Shown piece by piece: positions 24,386 to 38,600 of a DNA stretch of 64,000 nucleotides. Position 1 is the first letter of the stretch, and every line of letters begins with the position of its first letter. The stretch spans positions 32,287,126 through 32,351,125 of the forward strand of contig OX393549.1 in the NCBI GenBank assembly GCA_947650365.1. Reading direction: 5' to 3'. The position numbers and the translations under genes are program-made. The notes below the pieces were generated by a model. That model saw only the letters and a program-made list of their open reading frames with translations. It searched no databases and had not been told where the DNA came from. The stretch is from Chamaelirium japonicum. Its lineage: Eukaryota; Streptophyta; Magnoliopsida; Liliales; Melanthiaceae.

Positions 24386-24558
24386 AATGATATTCGACCA
24401 CCCTATTTCCACCCAATTCGGACCATCCTGACATGGCACTTAATCACGACGATCACACGTGAATCTCACTTGGGCCGACTAACACGCAAAAGAAATGATC
24501 AAGTGCCACATCAGGATGGCCCAGTCTGGATGGAAAACTGGATGGTCAAATAACAATG
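24386..24558. mobile_element. MITE with diverged inverted ends
   Basis: The left part, ATGATATTCGACCACCC..CCATCCTGACATGGCACTTAATCA, pairs at about 70% with the reverse complement of the right part, which ends GGATGGTCAAATAACAAT. A half-copy of the same terminus recurs at 24897-24950. No reliable target duplication is seen. Confidence 0.5.
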
Positions 24559-24567
24559 CTTAATTTT

Positions 24568-24883
24568 GAGTAGTTCTATTGTAAAATCTCCATCGACAAA
24601 AACTTTGACAGACCTGACCTATGCCTTGGTGGAAGTGGCCCCCAACAGGAAAAATTTCCAACACATCCTGTATATCATACAACCACGAGGCCTATTACGA
24701 TTCAAGAGACATAGGGTAGCAGGTCCCAGCACATGAGGGAAGTGGCCCCCAACACTCAAAGCCTGATGATAGGGTCAGGGGTAGTGGACCCGTTATTGTA
24801 CGGTACGTAGGATCTACTGAAAATGGCATGGGAAGGTTTTGTCTAAGTTTTTGTCGATGGAGATTGTACAAATAGCATTACTC
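24568..24883. mobile_element. MITE with ~45-bp inverted ends
   Basis: The left GAGTAGTTCTATTG..AAATCTCCATCGACAAAAACTT pairs with the reverse complement of the right AAGTTTTTGTCGATGGAGAT..ATTACTC. The inside is non-coding. It sits between the previous MITE and a related half-copy, suggesting insertion of one into the other. Confidence 0.65.
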
Positions 24884-25281
24884 CTCTAATTTTTAGAGTA
24901 ATAGTACTCAACCATCTAATTTTCCATCCGGACGTGGCACCTGATGACAGCTGTTCCTTTGCCTGCAGTTTGGCTGACTGAGATTCACGTTGGGGTTCGG
25001 GGGGGGGGGGGTTGGACGGTGTCGGTGGAACAGGCGGCTGTGATCTGGTGTGTTACATCACAATGGCAACAAGATGGCTTGAACATTTTCCGTGCAACTG
25101 TTCACCAAAAAAAAAAAGAGAAAAAGACAAGCTTCATTTCCTTATTAACAATAATACCAGCATCGCCCTTTCCTTGAGTTCCGGTGGAAAGTGGTCGTAG
25201 CTTCTGCCTGATGCTTCCGAAATTTGAATAACCACCCACTGTCGGAACTCCAGCCATTGTCCCTTCGCTTGCTTCACCAGA

Positions 25282-25286
<5 letters not shown>

Positions 25287-25331
<45 letters not shown>
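25287..25331 (+). promoter_or_regulatory. (CT)n tract in the tetraspanin 5' leader
   Basis: About 22 CT units end 38 bp upstream of the tetraspanin ATG. CT/GA tracts in plant leaders are known binding targets of BBR/BPC GAGA-binding factors and are common core-promoter Y patches. Whether this one is used is inference. No clear TATA box was found upstream. Confidence 0.5.
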
Positions 25332-25335
<4 letters not shown>

Positions 25336-25368
25336 AACTTTGGTGGGGTGAGAAAGGGAGGGGAAAAG

Positions 25369-28300
25369 ATGAGCACAGGAACAAGCACCTTTGTGATCAG
25401 GTGGATCAACTTCCTCACCATGGTAAGCATTCGCAACATCTTTCTTCTTCTTCTTCTTCTTCTTCTCAGTTAGAGTGTTGTTTCTTTGGAACTCCCAATT
25501 TGATGTTTCCTGCGATCTGCCATCAATTTTTTTTCTTGTGTGAATCTGCTGCTTTCTACTTTCTTGATTAAATATTTTCACATTCTTTTTCTAAAAAAAA
25601 AATCGAAAATTTGATCCTTTTCTATCTGGGTTCTTTGAATTTCTGCATGGAACACATAAACATGGGTTTCATCCTCCCTCCATCCAATGGCTCTCTGCCC
25701 ACCCCGCCCCCCCCGCCCCCCCCCCCCCCCCCCCCCAACCACCACCACCTCCACCCAAAATGTTAGGAGACGACGGCTAGGGTTTGGAGAGGAACGGAAT
25801 GATTCCATTGAGGGACTCAAGCCCAATATATGTACAGTAAACCCGACCCGACTATACAGTAAACCCGACCCATTACATTTACATTAACACTCCCCCTCAA
25901 ACTCACGGTGGATCATGAACCGAGAGTTTGCCTAGAAAATGTCTGAAGCGAGAAGTCGTCAGTGGCTTCGTCAGAAAATCAGCAGTCTGCTCCGATGAGG
26001 GAATGAAAGGCAGGGAGATGATGTGATCGATAAACGCCTGGCGAACATAATGACAGTCAACTTCAATATGCTTTGTTCGCTCATGGAAGACCGGATTGCT
26101 AGCAATCTGAATAGCACTCCGGTTGTCACAGAAGAGAAGGGTCGGCCCGGATATCACCACTCCCAAGTCAAGCAGAAGACGTCGAAGCCAGACAATCTCG
26201 GCGGTGGTGGAAGCCATAGCCCTGTATTCGGCTTCGGTGCTGGAGCGAGCAACAGACTCCTGCTTCTTGCTGCGCCATGAAATCAGTGAGTCACCTAGAA
26301 ACACACAGTATCCTGTATTAGATCGACGAGTGTCTGCATCTCCTGCCCAATCTGCATCTGAGTAGGCGCGCAGTACCAACGGAGAAGTGGAGGGAAACAG
26401 GAGTGAACGGGTGATGGTGCCCCGGAGGTAGCGGATGATCCGAAGAACAGCTGCATAGTGTACTGACCGTGGAGCCTGAACAAACTGACTGACAATGCCA
26501 ACAGCATGGGCAATGTCTGGCCGGGTCATGGTGAGATAGACAAGCATCCCAACCAACCTCTGGTAGCGGGAGACATCCTGGAGCGGCTCACCATCGGTAG
26601 CTAGAAGCTTCAATTGAGCTCCATGGGTGTATCAGCAGTACGTGTGTCAGTAAGGGCAGCATCAGTAAGAATGTCGGAGATGTACTTCTGCTGGGAGACC
26701 AACAGACCACGAGCTGACCTGGCAATCTCAAGGCCCAGAAAGTAGCGAAGAGAGCCCAGGTCTTTCATCTCAAACTGACTCTGGAGGTGCCGCTGGAGAG
26801 AGGCGATGGTGGCACTGTCATCCCCAGTGATGATCATATCATCCACGTAGAGGAGAAGGACTGCAATGCCCTGACTGGAGGAGCGAGTGAACAAGGCATA
26901 GTCGGAGTGGCGCTCAACAAACCCGGCGGCCAGAACTGCACTGCGAAAGCGCTCAAACCAGGCACGAGGAGCCTGCTTGAGCCCATAGATGGCCCGGCGC
27001 AACCGACACACGTGTCCTGGAGGAACTGAAGTGCCCGGAGGAGGAGCCATGTAGACTTCCTTGGAGAGATCACCGTGAAGAAACGCATTGGTGACATCCA
27101 TCTGATGGAGAGGCCACCCTCGAGCAGCTGCCACAGCTAAGAGGGTGCGCACAGTAGTCATCCGAGCAACTGGAGCAAACGTCTCCTCGTAGTCAATCCC
27201 ATACTCCTGGGAGAAGCCACGAGCAACGAGGCGAGCCTTGTGCCGCTCAATGGATCCGTCAGGTCGAGTCTTGACCTTGAAGATCCACTTGCAGCTAACA
27301 GGCACCACCCCGGGGGGACAAGGCACCAACTCCCAGGTCTGGGTCCGCTGAAATGCCTCAAGCTCAACTGACATGGCCTGCCGCCACTCTGGATGTAATG
27401 CTGCCTCACGGTACGATTGGGGCTCCCGATGAGTGTGAAGAGCAGTAAGAAAGGCCTGAAAGGATGGTGAATAGGAGACACTGGCAGAGAAGCCAGAAGA
27501 GTCAGGAGAGTCAGTGGGAAAAGCAGAGTAACCAAACCTGTCAGGAGAGTAGTCGTATCTGGCAGGAGGGTGATGTTCGCGCGCTGGGTAGCGCCGAACA
27601 GGAGCAGGATCCACGACCGGGGAGGAGGGAGCAGCAGCATCAGGCGAGGGAGTACCAGGGAGAACCGACTCTGGAGGGGGAGCTGCAGACCGACGTACAT
27701 AGACACGAGTAATGGGTGGTGGTGGAGGTGACGTGGGGGACTGAGGAGGTGGTGGTGGTGGTGTCGATGGATACTGAGGAGGTGGTGGTGGTGGTGTCGA
27801 TGGATACTGAGGAGGTGGTGGTGGTGGTGGTGTAGGCGTGGATGGGGCAACAGAAACCGGGGGTAGAACAGGGATGTGGAGATGTGAGGAGGGCGAGGAG
27901 GATGACGAAGTAGGCAAGGAAAGATCCCGAGACTCAGGTGCAAAATACGGGACATCCTCAACAAAGGAGACGTGACGGGAGACACGGATCCGACGAGCTA
28001 AGGGATCATAGCAGTGATACCCCTTATGCTCACGACTGAGCCCCAAGTGAACACACCTAACAGACCTCGCAGAAAGTTTGGTGCGCTCATGGGGAGGAAG
28101 AAGAACGAAGCACGTGCAGCCAAACGTGCGAAGAAGAGAGTAGTCAGGTGGACTGGAGTGAAGGCGCTCGTGAGGGGTGGCACCGGACAGAGCAGATGAC
28201 GGAGTGATATTGATGAGGTGAACAGCCGTCATGACAGCTTCAGCCCAGTAGGAGTGAGGGACAGACGCAGAGAGAAGCAAGGCTCGTGCAGTCTCAAGGA

Positions 28301-31300
28301 CATGACGATGCTTGCGTTCGGCAACGCCGTTCTGCTCATGGGTGTGGGGACAGGACTGCTGGTGAAGAGTGCCGTGAGACTGAAGAATCTCACGCATCTC
28401 AGAGGAGAGATACTCCTTGGCACAATCAGACCGAAAAGTCTTGATTCGCCGACCAAACTGGGTGTGTATCATAGTGGTGAATCGCCTAAAGATGTGGGGA
28501 ATTTCAGACCGATGACGCATGAGATAGACCCAGGTGCACCTAGAATAGTCATCGATAAAACAAACATAATACATATAACCAGATAGAGATGCAACAGGAG
28601 CAGGACCCCAAATATCCGAATGAACTAAATCAAATAAAGCATTAGACTGGGAAGTACTAGCAGAAAAAGGAAGAGCTAGATGATTTGCCAGTCGACAACC
28701 CGTACAAACAGATAGGGGGGAGAAAGACGCTCGACCCAAAGCGCCCGAGCGGAATACGCTTTTGAGTCGATCACTCGATATATGACCTAACCTTCTGTGC
28801 CACAGGTCGGCATCAGAGGTGACAGACATGACAGACGCAACTGAAGACACATGGAGATGGTCCAACTGGTAGAGTCCTCCGGGGGGGGTTCGGGTGGGGT
28901 TGGGGGGGGGGCCGGCGGTGACTGGAGGGGCCGGGGGGGGGGCCGGCGGTGACTGGAGGGGCCGGGGGGTTCGGGAGGGGTTCGGGTGGGGTCGGGGGGG
29001 GGGGGGGGGGGGGGGGGCGGTGATGACTGGAGGGGCCGGGGGGGGGGGCCGGCGGTTGCTGTAGGCCGGAGGGGGGGCTGCCGATCAGGTGAAGGAGGCC
29101 GGAGGGCTGCCGGAGGTGCTGCCGTCGCCCTGGAGCTCTGATACCATGTTAGGAGACGACGGCTAGGGTTTGGAGAGGAACGGAATGATTCCATTGAGGG
29201 ACTCAAGCCCAATATATGTACAGTAAACCCGACCCGACTATACAGTAAACCCGACCCATTACATTTACATTAACACAAAAAAAAAAAGAAGGAAAGAAAA
29301 AAGGGGGAACATTGTGGTGTATCTGAAATCCTTAAGGTTTCAGTCTTTTCGTGAGTATATAAAATTCAAGGTAAAAGGGGAAAAATTTCAAGGAGAATAT
29401 TTTTTCACGTTTTTTTTTTTTCGTGAGTATTGTTCTGAGTTTTACCCTCTATGCATTGTCTGTACATTTGTGCTTGGAAGTATGAACAAGTGAAAACATA
29501 GAAGGTTGCTTACTTCTTTATCTCTGTAACCTTTGAAAGTGGTTTTTCTCCTGATATGTTGACACAGATACTAGCGATAGCAGTCATCTCTTTTGGAGTG
29601 TGGATGAGCACCCATCACGATGAATGCCGAAGGTCCCTAACCCTCCCGGTTATGGGTCTTGGCGCTTTAATCCTTCTAGTGTAAGCTATTTATCATGTTG
29701 CATTTACTACAGAAGCCTATCCTCATGAGTTGATTCCGTTAATTTTTTCAGGTCCTTTATTGGGTTTCTTGGAGCTTTGAAAAACATAATCATATTGCTT
29801 TGGGTGGTATCCTTTTTGACCGGGTTTGCGATGTATCATGTTCTCTAAATGTTTACCTTTTATGCCTTCATACATTTAAAGGTTCCTTGACGTGGAGATT
29901 GCAGTACCTCATGATGTTGTGCTTGATTTTGGTGGCAATTCTGGTGTTTACTGTGTTAGCGTAAGTATTGCTGATGCGGAAACCGCAGTTCGTTTTCTCC
30001 GAATTGTTCCAATGTTGATTGCATACACATGCATGAAATATCTTGCTCTATCTTCTTTCCAAGTATTTACATTTTTCTCTGTTAGCACCAATATTTTGAT
30101 CCTCTATTCTCTTTTAACCCTAAAATCTACCATGTTCTTTGTACAAAAAAGAACATGTCTTTCTTCATGTTTTAATACCAAGGGTAAATTAGAGTGACCT
30201 CCATTGAGGTTTGCGTAAATAACCGATAACCAAAGCTAAGGGGAGGCTATTGTAAATAACAGAACCGCATGGGAGGTTCACGCAATTTAGACAAACCTAA
30301 GGGGAGATCAGTGTAATTTACCTTAATACTAAATATGTCGAAGTTTGCACAGTGCAAACCATAGTTGTCAAGGCGCAGTGAGGCGCGCGCCTTAGGCGCG
30401 CCTCAAGGCGAGTCAGCCATATGCGCCTCAGGTGCTTCCTGGTGAGGCGAGCACAGTAAGGCGTGGCTCAGGCGCGCCTTTCAGCGCCTCATAAACCAGG
30501 CGCAGGGCGGACAAGGCGCGCACCTTACTGTGTTTGGTTTTTTTTCCAATTTTTTTTTTACCGGTTTGTTGAAGAAAAAGCGCCTTTTAGAGATGCGGAT
30601 GACCATGCCAATCAAGATGATGTGGAGGGTTTATTTGCTGCTGATGATGAGTGATTTGGTGGTTTTATGATTTATGTCCTTTGTTTTTTTTTGCGAACGT
30701 GTCCTCTGTTTTTTAGTTCTTGTACTTCTTGATCTATTTAAATGGTTTAACTGTTTAAGAATTAAGACAATATTAACTTATCATGGTTCATGGATGATTT
30801 TGTTACTCATTGATTATGAGTTCTCACTTATCAATTGTCACTTATGAGTAATGTATCCTTTCATTTTATGAATATGATGTTGGCATGTTGCCTATAATAA
30901 ATTGTTCATTTGATGACCACACTAGTTATGACTTATGAGTTAGTGTATACCTTGTGGCTTGCATTGATTTAGTTGAAAAATGGTCATATTTCTTTTTTTC
31001 CATAAAATATATCTTTTTTATGAATTTTAGAATTTTTTGACAATTATTATTAATTTTTAAAGCAAATTATATATTTTTGCGCCATACATACTAAGGCGTG
31101 CGCTTTATTTCCGCCTTGCGCCTCAGGCTCTAGAGGCCCCTTGCGCCTCAGGCGCGCCTCGTCGCCTTGACAACACTGGTGCAAACTGTCATCAGAGTGA
31201 AGGAATAAATGTAGCTTAAGGACTACATAAGATTATATTGCCACTATTTGTCAAAAAAGGAGAGTATATTGTTGTGGTTAGGTGTGGCTGTGTGAGTGGG

Positions 31301-34300
31301 AGGTGAATCTTTTCAGTTTGAGGATTTTGTATGGATTTACATGGGGCAGTGTAGTGGAAATTTTGGGTTTTTGAATCGTGATGAGGTGATATTTGTTCAC
31401 CATTATGTTCTTTTTAATGTATTTAATGTAGTTTTTTTTTTTGGCTTTTCATGGAAGGAAAAAGGGCATCATTTATTTATTTAAAGAAAACTTATATTGA
31501 CAATCCTACTGAAAGATATTTGTTGTGCCTATTTCTCATTTTTTATCGAAGTCGACATCTCAGAATCTGTTTTTCATTAAATGATGGAAAAAATGAAGTA
31601 TTGAAATCGGCATTTGAGATGTTGGTTTCTTGTGTTTCATTGAAGTCAGCAATCAAATGATGTGTTTCTAAAAAAATTTTAATCAGCACTTCAAAATCTT
31701 CTCATTGTAAACCTTCTAAGATAACCTCAACCTCCTATAAATGTATCTCTTGATCTCAGGTCCTAGCCCATTCTAGAGTTTTCGTGCCAAACTTGCCACT
31801 AGACAATGACTTCAATTTTGGAAGCCACCCAAACTTCTGACTACTGATATTATCTTCATAAAACATAAGCCAAATAGTAAGATCATCTCAAACATGTGAT
31901 GGTTAACACAGCTGTTGCACCTGCCTTAGTGTCCGTTTCAATGCATATGATATTGAGAAGATCTCATTGAAAACTGCTCCCTCTATGCATATCCTTTACT
32001 GCAACCTCACCTAGTTCTTTTCCGATTCTTTTTTATCCTTCCTTTATGCAGACCCATTTACGTCAAATGGCTCTGTTCATTTTTGGTAGCTCAATGAGTC
32101 ATAGATTTGATTCTTAAATAGAGATTACATCTACTTTATCATTGTTTCATGTCAATGCAATTGTTCTTGTCTCTAATTACCTCGTGAGCATATGATAGAT
32201 CATTTGTTCCCACAATCAGTGTACCAGTGTTGTAAAAGTTGGATATCAAAGGTGCATGCATTTCTCTCTTCCTTTTTTTTTTTTTTGTGTTTGAAAGTAG
32301 TCTCCTTTTATCTTTTTTTAGTGATAAGAGTGATAGAGTTAATTCCTTTGAAGTACAACCTATGTTAGTCTCATTAAATATGATGAAGAGCAGGATAAGA
32401 AAATCCTTCGAATGTTCATTTTTCCTTCTTAGATGCTTCTTTCTTGATTGAATATTTTTCATTTGTCCCTGCTGAGTGTCATGGACTTTTTGAAAAAGAG
32501 CTTTCAAAAAATAATGTCTAATGATGCGTGACCTTCCTGGAGTTTAAGTAAATATATGATTCTTTGACCTCACATCTAACTTCGTGTTTTATCACTCTTG
32601 TTCATGTACATTTCTGTTATCATCATCATCATCCAAGTCTTATACTATTAAGATGGTGTCGAATATAAGGAAGATTGACAAGAATTTCTAAAGACTGTCA
32701 ACCTGATGCTAACCCTATAAAATTGATGTGTAAACTTGAACAAGGCAACTTGGCAAGAGCCATGCCTAGAAACCTGAAGGGCAGTTGGTGGGTCAGGAGA
32801 CCTACCTTGTTAGTTATGCGTTTAAGCTCATGCAATCTAAGAACCGTTCGTCCACATTTCTCAACACCCAAAATATCAAATTGGAATAATAAATTACCAT
32901 TTCTTAAAAAATATTTATTGAAATTAATGTAGAAGGTGGCATGTTGATGCCGTGACAAGCCATGCCAACTACCTTTGTGAGTAGCACTTTTGCTAAACTC
33001 AATGTCTCACGTACATAGTGTTAGAACTTCCGATTGATAAAGCATAGAATGGATAGACAAATAATTTTCTTGTTACTCGTTCCAATGAAAGTTTTTGTGA
33101 GAGAATAATCCATGGAGGTGTCTTTTGCTACCCTGGAGCAAATCGGTGGAGGGATGGAGACTCCTGACCTTTGCGAGATGGGAGATCACATGATGACTGT
33201 ATGTCCGGTAGGGCGACGGCCGTCCTGCCCTCTATTTATGAAGAGACCGCATAAGAGTTTCCCACTCCATAAAGGAAATGCACCCACACAAGGATGATCA
33301 CACGATATATGTATTAAATCACAAGTCTTCATTGATTATGAACCAAGTGTGACCAAACCCTGGTCCTATTTAGCTCATTAATCTCCCACTTGAGTCACAA
33401 CTTAACCGATTAAAAGGCCACAGAATCCAACACCTAGATCTCCCTAGGAGTGTGTTGTTCATCCTATTGGTTACCTTGTTCTGTTAAGCATCATCCGGAA
33501 CCGTTAGAGGATGAATAATCTTCTTTCTTATTGTGTTTCCTGAACTCTCTTGATGTGAATTCGCCACCTTGATTTTATTGTACATTGTTTATCTGAATTA
33601 GAGGAATGTTTTTGACTTATTACTGATGCATGGCCAAACCTTCATTGGATAGTTATGTGAGTGAAAGAAAACATATTGCTCCATCCCTTAGAAACTACTC
33701 GAGTTTTCCCTAGACGTAATCATTTAAGTCTTTCTCCTTTGATTAGGATCTTAAACCTCACACTCCATTGTTTCCAAACAAGTGACATCTACTAGAATTT
33801 TGTTTGGAAGTCATGGAAGTCTTGATTCTGTTAGACTAGAAGGCTTTTTTTTTTCTTGATTTTTTCTTTGTTGTAAAATGGCCGTTTGTTGATTTACATT
33901 CATTCAACATATTGTACATCACTCCCAAGCCTTGATCCCATTACTACTTGTTCTTTGCTGAGTTTTAGTTGACATATTCCTGTTAATTGATATTTATGTT
34001 ATGATACAGAGCAATATACTGTAGCATAGAGAGATTGGCACGATGTTGTTTTTAGGACTGTGTTACCGTAATGAAATTGGCTTTCTAAACTTGCTATATA
34101 GGTCACCTTTTATGACTATAACCTCTTTTTGTTCCTGTATCTGTTGCGAAACATTAAATAAATAAAAAGAAAATTTCACAAAGAATTTGGAATATCACAG
34201 TACTAGGATTCTTTCAATAGACATAATCACCGGAATATTGCATGCCAATCGTTTTAATCCGACTAAGCCGCAATAAAACTGTATGAACTACAACATTAGA

Positions 34301-35656
34301 AATTGCTTAAATACTCATCAGATTCGTACTTCTAGTTCATTTGACTTTTGTTTCCCTGAAACTTTAGTTGTTCTTTCCAAAACCAACCTATTATTTAGTT
34401 TCGCATGGCTCTGCTTGATGATAAAGTTGTAACAACCTGCATTTTAATTCTATATCCCATGTTTAAACTTAGCCTTTGTTTCAATCTACTTGAGTAATTG
34501 TCTTTTCTACTTAAATGTTGAATCTCATTCAATCATACTATGCTTGTAGGTTTATAATAACAAATGGTGGATCTGGTCATGCTGTAGCTGGATTGAGGTG
34601 AGATTGCAATTTAGCTTGCAATGTAATACCAAAAATTCATCAAGTAGAGGCATGGAGATTACATGCTGCAGTGAGAATCCATGTGAACAACCTTTCCGTA
34701 TATTATGAGAGAGGGAGACTAGGGTTTGAAGAAAATACTAGGTATTGATGATTTATACAAGCACTGCATCTCCTTATATATGGAGAGAACACACACCATT
34801 ACAATATCATAGTCGATATGAGACTAAAGTATGACTACATCTAATGCCCCCCTCAAACTGATGTAGAGTATAAATCAACATAAGTTTGCCTAACATGAAA
34901 AAAAAAATACAAAAGAAAGGAAACAATATATCCAACACCCCTTTTTGTAAAGTAAAGAGAACTACTCTTAACATCCCCTTTTGAGTTGAGCAAGGAAGAG
35001 CAAAGTGTGCCAGGCCGATTTGCAAGCAAGTCATATTGGGAACCCGATTGACCTGCAAGCAGGACAACCAGTGGATCCAACCAACCTACAAGTAGGTTAA
35101 CCGGGGAACATGCAATGGTCGCTGAGGCTTGATACTAAACAAGTGGAGCGATGACAAAGGTTGGTCGACACTGGCAGAAATCGACGCAGAGGAGACTAGG
35201 GGTGAAGCCGGACAACGAAGCTGGGGGAGAAGTCGAGGTGAAACCAAATGACGAAACCCGGTGACAAGTCGAGACAAATCCAGAGGATGATAGGAAGAGA
35301 GCAAAGGACACACGCTCGTGCAAGGTGTGGTAAAATAGTAGAAAGAAAAGACACATTCTTGCAAGGTGCAGAAAGACACACTCGTGCAAGAAGGCCAAAA
35401 AGGCACACACATGCTAGGCGCGAGAAAAAAGCGCAACAAAGAAGAGGTGCACTCGTGCAAGACATCGCATACTTGTGCAAGATGCAAAGGGTACAATAGG
35501 CCACGGGAGAGAGAGAGGCTGAAGTGAGATCCCAAAGAAGAGAGATGTGGACGTAGATTTTGTTGAAGGCAAGTACTCCGCTGAAGCAAACGCTCGACAT
35601 CTCTTAGGAGATCTCGATCGTCACAACCGAAGAAGAGATGTGGATCAGTGATAGAG

Positions 35657-35695
<39 letters not shown>

Positions 35696-38600
35696 CAGAT
35701 GTCCGGCGTGCGGAGCGCACTCGGGAAAGTCGTCAGAGGCTCGACATGCAAAGTGAACCCGAGGACGATGACAGGAAGAGTGGCATGTGGAAAAGGCCAC
35801 GGGTCGAGAAGAGGCACCGCATGAAACAGTCGCTGAGGAGATTGCATGAAGAGACGCGAGGGGATGGCATGCTGGTGACCTTCGGCGTGAGGAGACGGGA
35901 CGCCGCACAGAGGGCGTGAACTCGTTAGAGATCCAAACCCATCTAGGTCATGATCGTTGTACAAAAAGGTTGTCGCAGAAGAAACACGATTGTGAAGAGA
36001 CACAAACGAAGATAAAGGAGATTGGATCTTCCTAGGTGGGGGCTGCCAACATCAGAAAGCGTTACGGAGGTGACGAGAGGGGGATACTTTCTTTGCTTCC
36101 CTCTCCCCATTGTGATCCCCCTCTATTTGTTGTTTGATGCGTAGGGGAGGGGAGGCTTGATTCCTCCCCCCACTTTCCACTTGCTGGTGTTGGTGAGGAG
36201 AAGTGTCTACTTCCTCCCACACTTCTACTCTCCCCCTTTCTCAAAAAATAAAGATAGATTAGAGGAGTGACGATCTCTCCTCTATTACTGCTGCAAGTAA
36301 GGTTTAAAATCACGGTATCGGTCGGCCCCGAACTGGTATGTACCGGCCGGTATATACTGGTACTAGCCAATACGGACCAATACCGGTTGAGGAAAAAAAA
36401 AAAAAAAACCTGTCCGTACCAGCCGGTACAGATCAGGTATCGGGATCGGATGCAGTACCGGTCTCGAATCAGCCAAAACTGGTACGTACCGACATCGGTC
36501 GAGATTTAAAACCCTGGCTGCAAGTTGAGTTGGGAGGGCCCTGAGCCTTCCGGCAATGGCCTCCTCCCCATGGCTGCTAGTCGATCGGAGAGTAATCACG
36601 TGAACGGGCTGAGAGAGATTGTTTACTACAGGACTTTGAGAGAAGAGTTGTTGTGTTAGAGAGAATCATGTGAAAAGGATAAGAGGATCACGATTACTGG
36701 AGAGAATACCAGCAGGATCGTTAGTGAAAGATCTCGTGTAGTCGTGGAGATCGTGTGAGAGAAAGGTTGGGACCGTTGGTGGCTCCGCAGTGGATCGTGA
36801 TTCTGAGAAGATCAGACGGGATCAACCATGCTTGCAGAGGATCGCGGGGACATGAGCGCAGTTGAGATTGCAACAGCGACATCATCTTTGGTTCTCGTAC
36901 GGATTCTCCGGAGCGGAGCAGATCATATTATGATCAGGTAATCACGAGCATCGAGACCTGTATGACATTGCTCACAGATTATACGGCTCGTGCATGTCGC
37001 TCGACGCAGCTAAGATCGTGTGATTTCCTGCCTGACGCACGAGCACGCGATGACACTTAGATTTTTGCAGTGACGACGGAAGGAGGAGAGCCAAACAATT
37101 CACGGCCTCTTCGAAGTCACCACCGAAGGCTGAGGCCGGGTTAAGGACTCCAAAACCCTAGGCCGAGCAAGGGAGAGAACGCACACCATTAGATATGGAA
37201 CTAAAGTATGACTACATCTAATACCGTCTAACTTTACACAATCAAATTCAGCATTTTTTATCTATATATCTTCTAATCTAGATCTTAATCAAATTTCAGG
37301 TTTTTATATGTAGATATACTCTAACATAGACCACAAAAGGTTAAAATCCATTGCCATAATTTCTAGAAAAAAGGTAGCTTCTTTATGTTAAAATTATGGA
37401 ATCAAAGGAAAAATAGCAAACAAGAGTCTGCTCTTGAGAATGCTCTTGTCGTCTTTCCCCTCTTTGTTCTGAGTGTATCTTTCTAACTTGATCAGCATAA
37501 TTTTGAAACTTGAGAAATCGACAATATCCTAAGAAGTATCGTAGTTGTTTTCATCAATTGGTTATTAACAGGGTCATATTTGCAAAATCATGATGTGTTT
37601 TATTTTCCTTACATGACAATTGACAAATCAGCCGTTTCTGCCTGACTGTCTGTTCAGGTACAAAGAGTATCATCTTCAAGATTATAACCAATGGTTCTTA
37701 AAACAAGTAAGGCTCCAACATTTTCTTGTCTTTCTGATACTTTTTTATTTTTCTAGTGTGTACCTTTTGTATACTCATTTTGATTGCTCTTTTTAAGCTC
37801 AACAATACCGAAAAGTGGGGACGCTTGAAGAGTTGCCTTGTGAAGTCCCAGGATTGTGATTATTTGCCAAAGAAATACAAGGTCTGATTCTTGATTTCAC
37901 ACACACCCACACACACCCCACACACACACCACCACCACCACACACAAACACACTCACACATTTTGCTTCACATCTGGATTTTAATGTAACATTCCCTATC
38001 TTTTCCAGACTCTAAAGGAATACAAATTGGCAGAATTAACCCCCATTGAGTCTGGTTGCTGTCGGCCGCCATCAGAGTAGGTGTCCTGACTTCTGATTAT
38101 TTATGTTGCCACCTGGAGCCAGAGTAAATCTGTTTCCTCTCTTTATACCGGATGTAGCCTGAAACTCCATGTTTGGTTAAATTAGATTCTATGAACTGGC
38201 TTATTGCGTACCCCCAATTTTGCTCACCTACACACACAACTTTTGTGCACGACAGTAGGTAAAAGAAAACAAACATATTACTTTAGGCAAAAAAACTGAC
38301 TGGGCCTTGGAGCTGGTAGGCTCTGCAAGGGATAGTGGGCTATTCTGACAAACATAGGAATCTCAATTGTCAACAAACTTGCATGCATAGTCATATGCTT
38401 GGGCTTTGCAGTGAGGATGGGTCGTTGTTGTGCTTATTTGGGGTTATTTCCGGCAAATTCCTCCACTCTGTTGTTCAACATATAGGAATCAAGATCAATC
38501 CTTCTAAAATCAACACGATTTGCCTGTAGTTGGATTCTTCTGAACCACAACAATCCTTAGAATGAGATTTCAACCCATCACCTTTTGAGATTTTGAGAAG

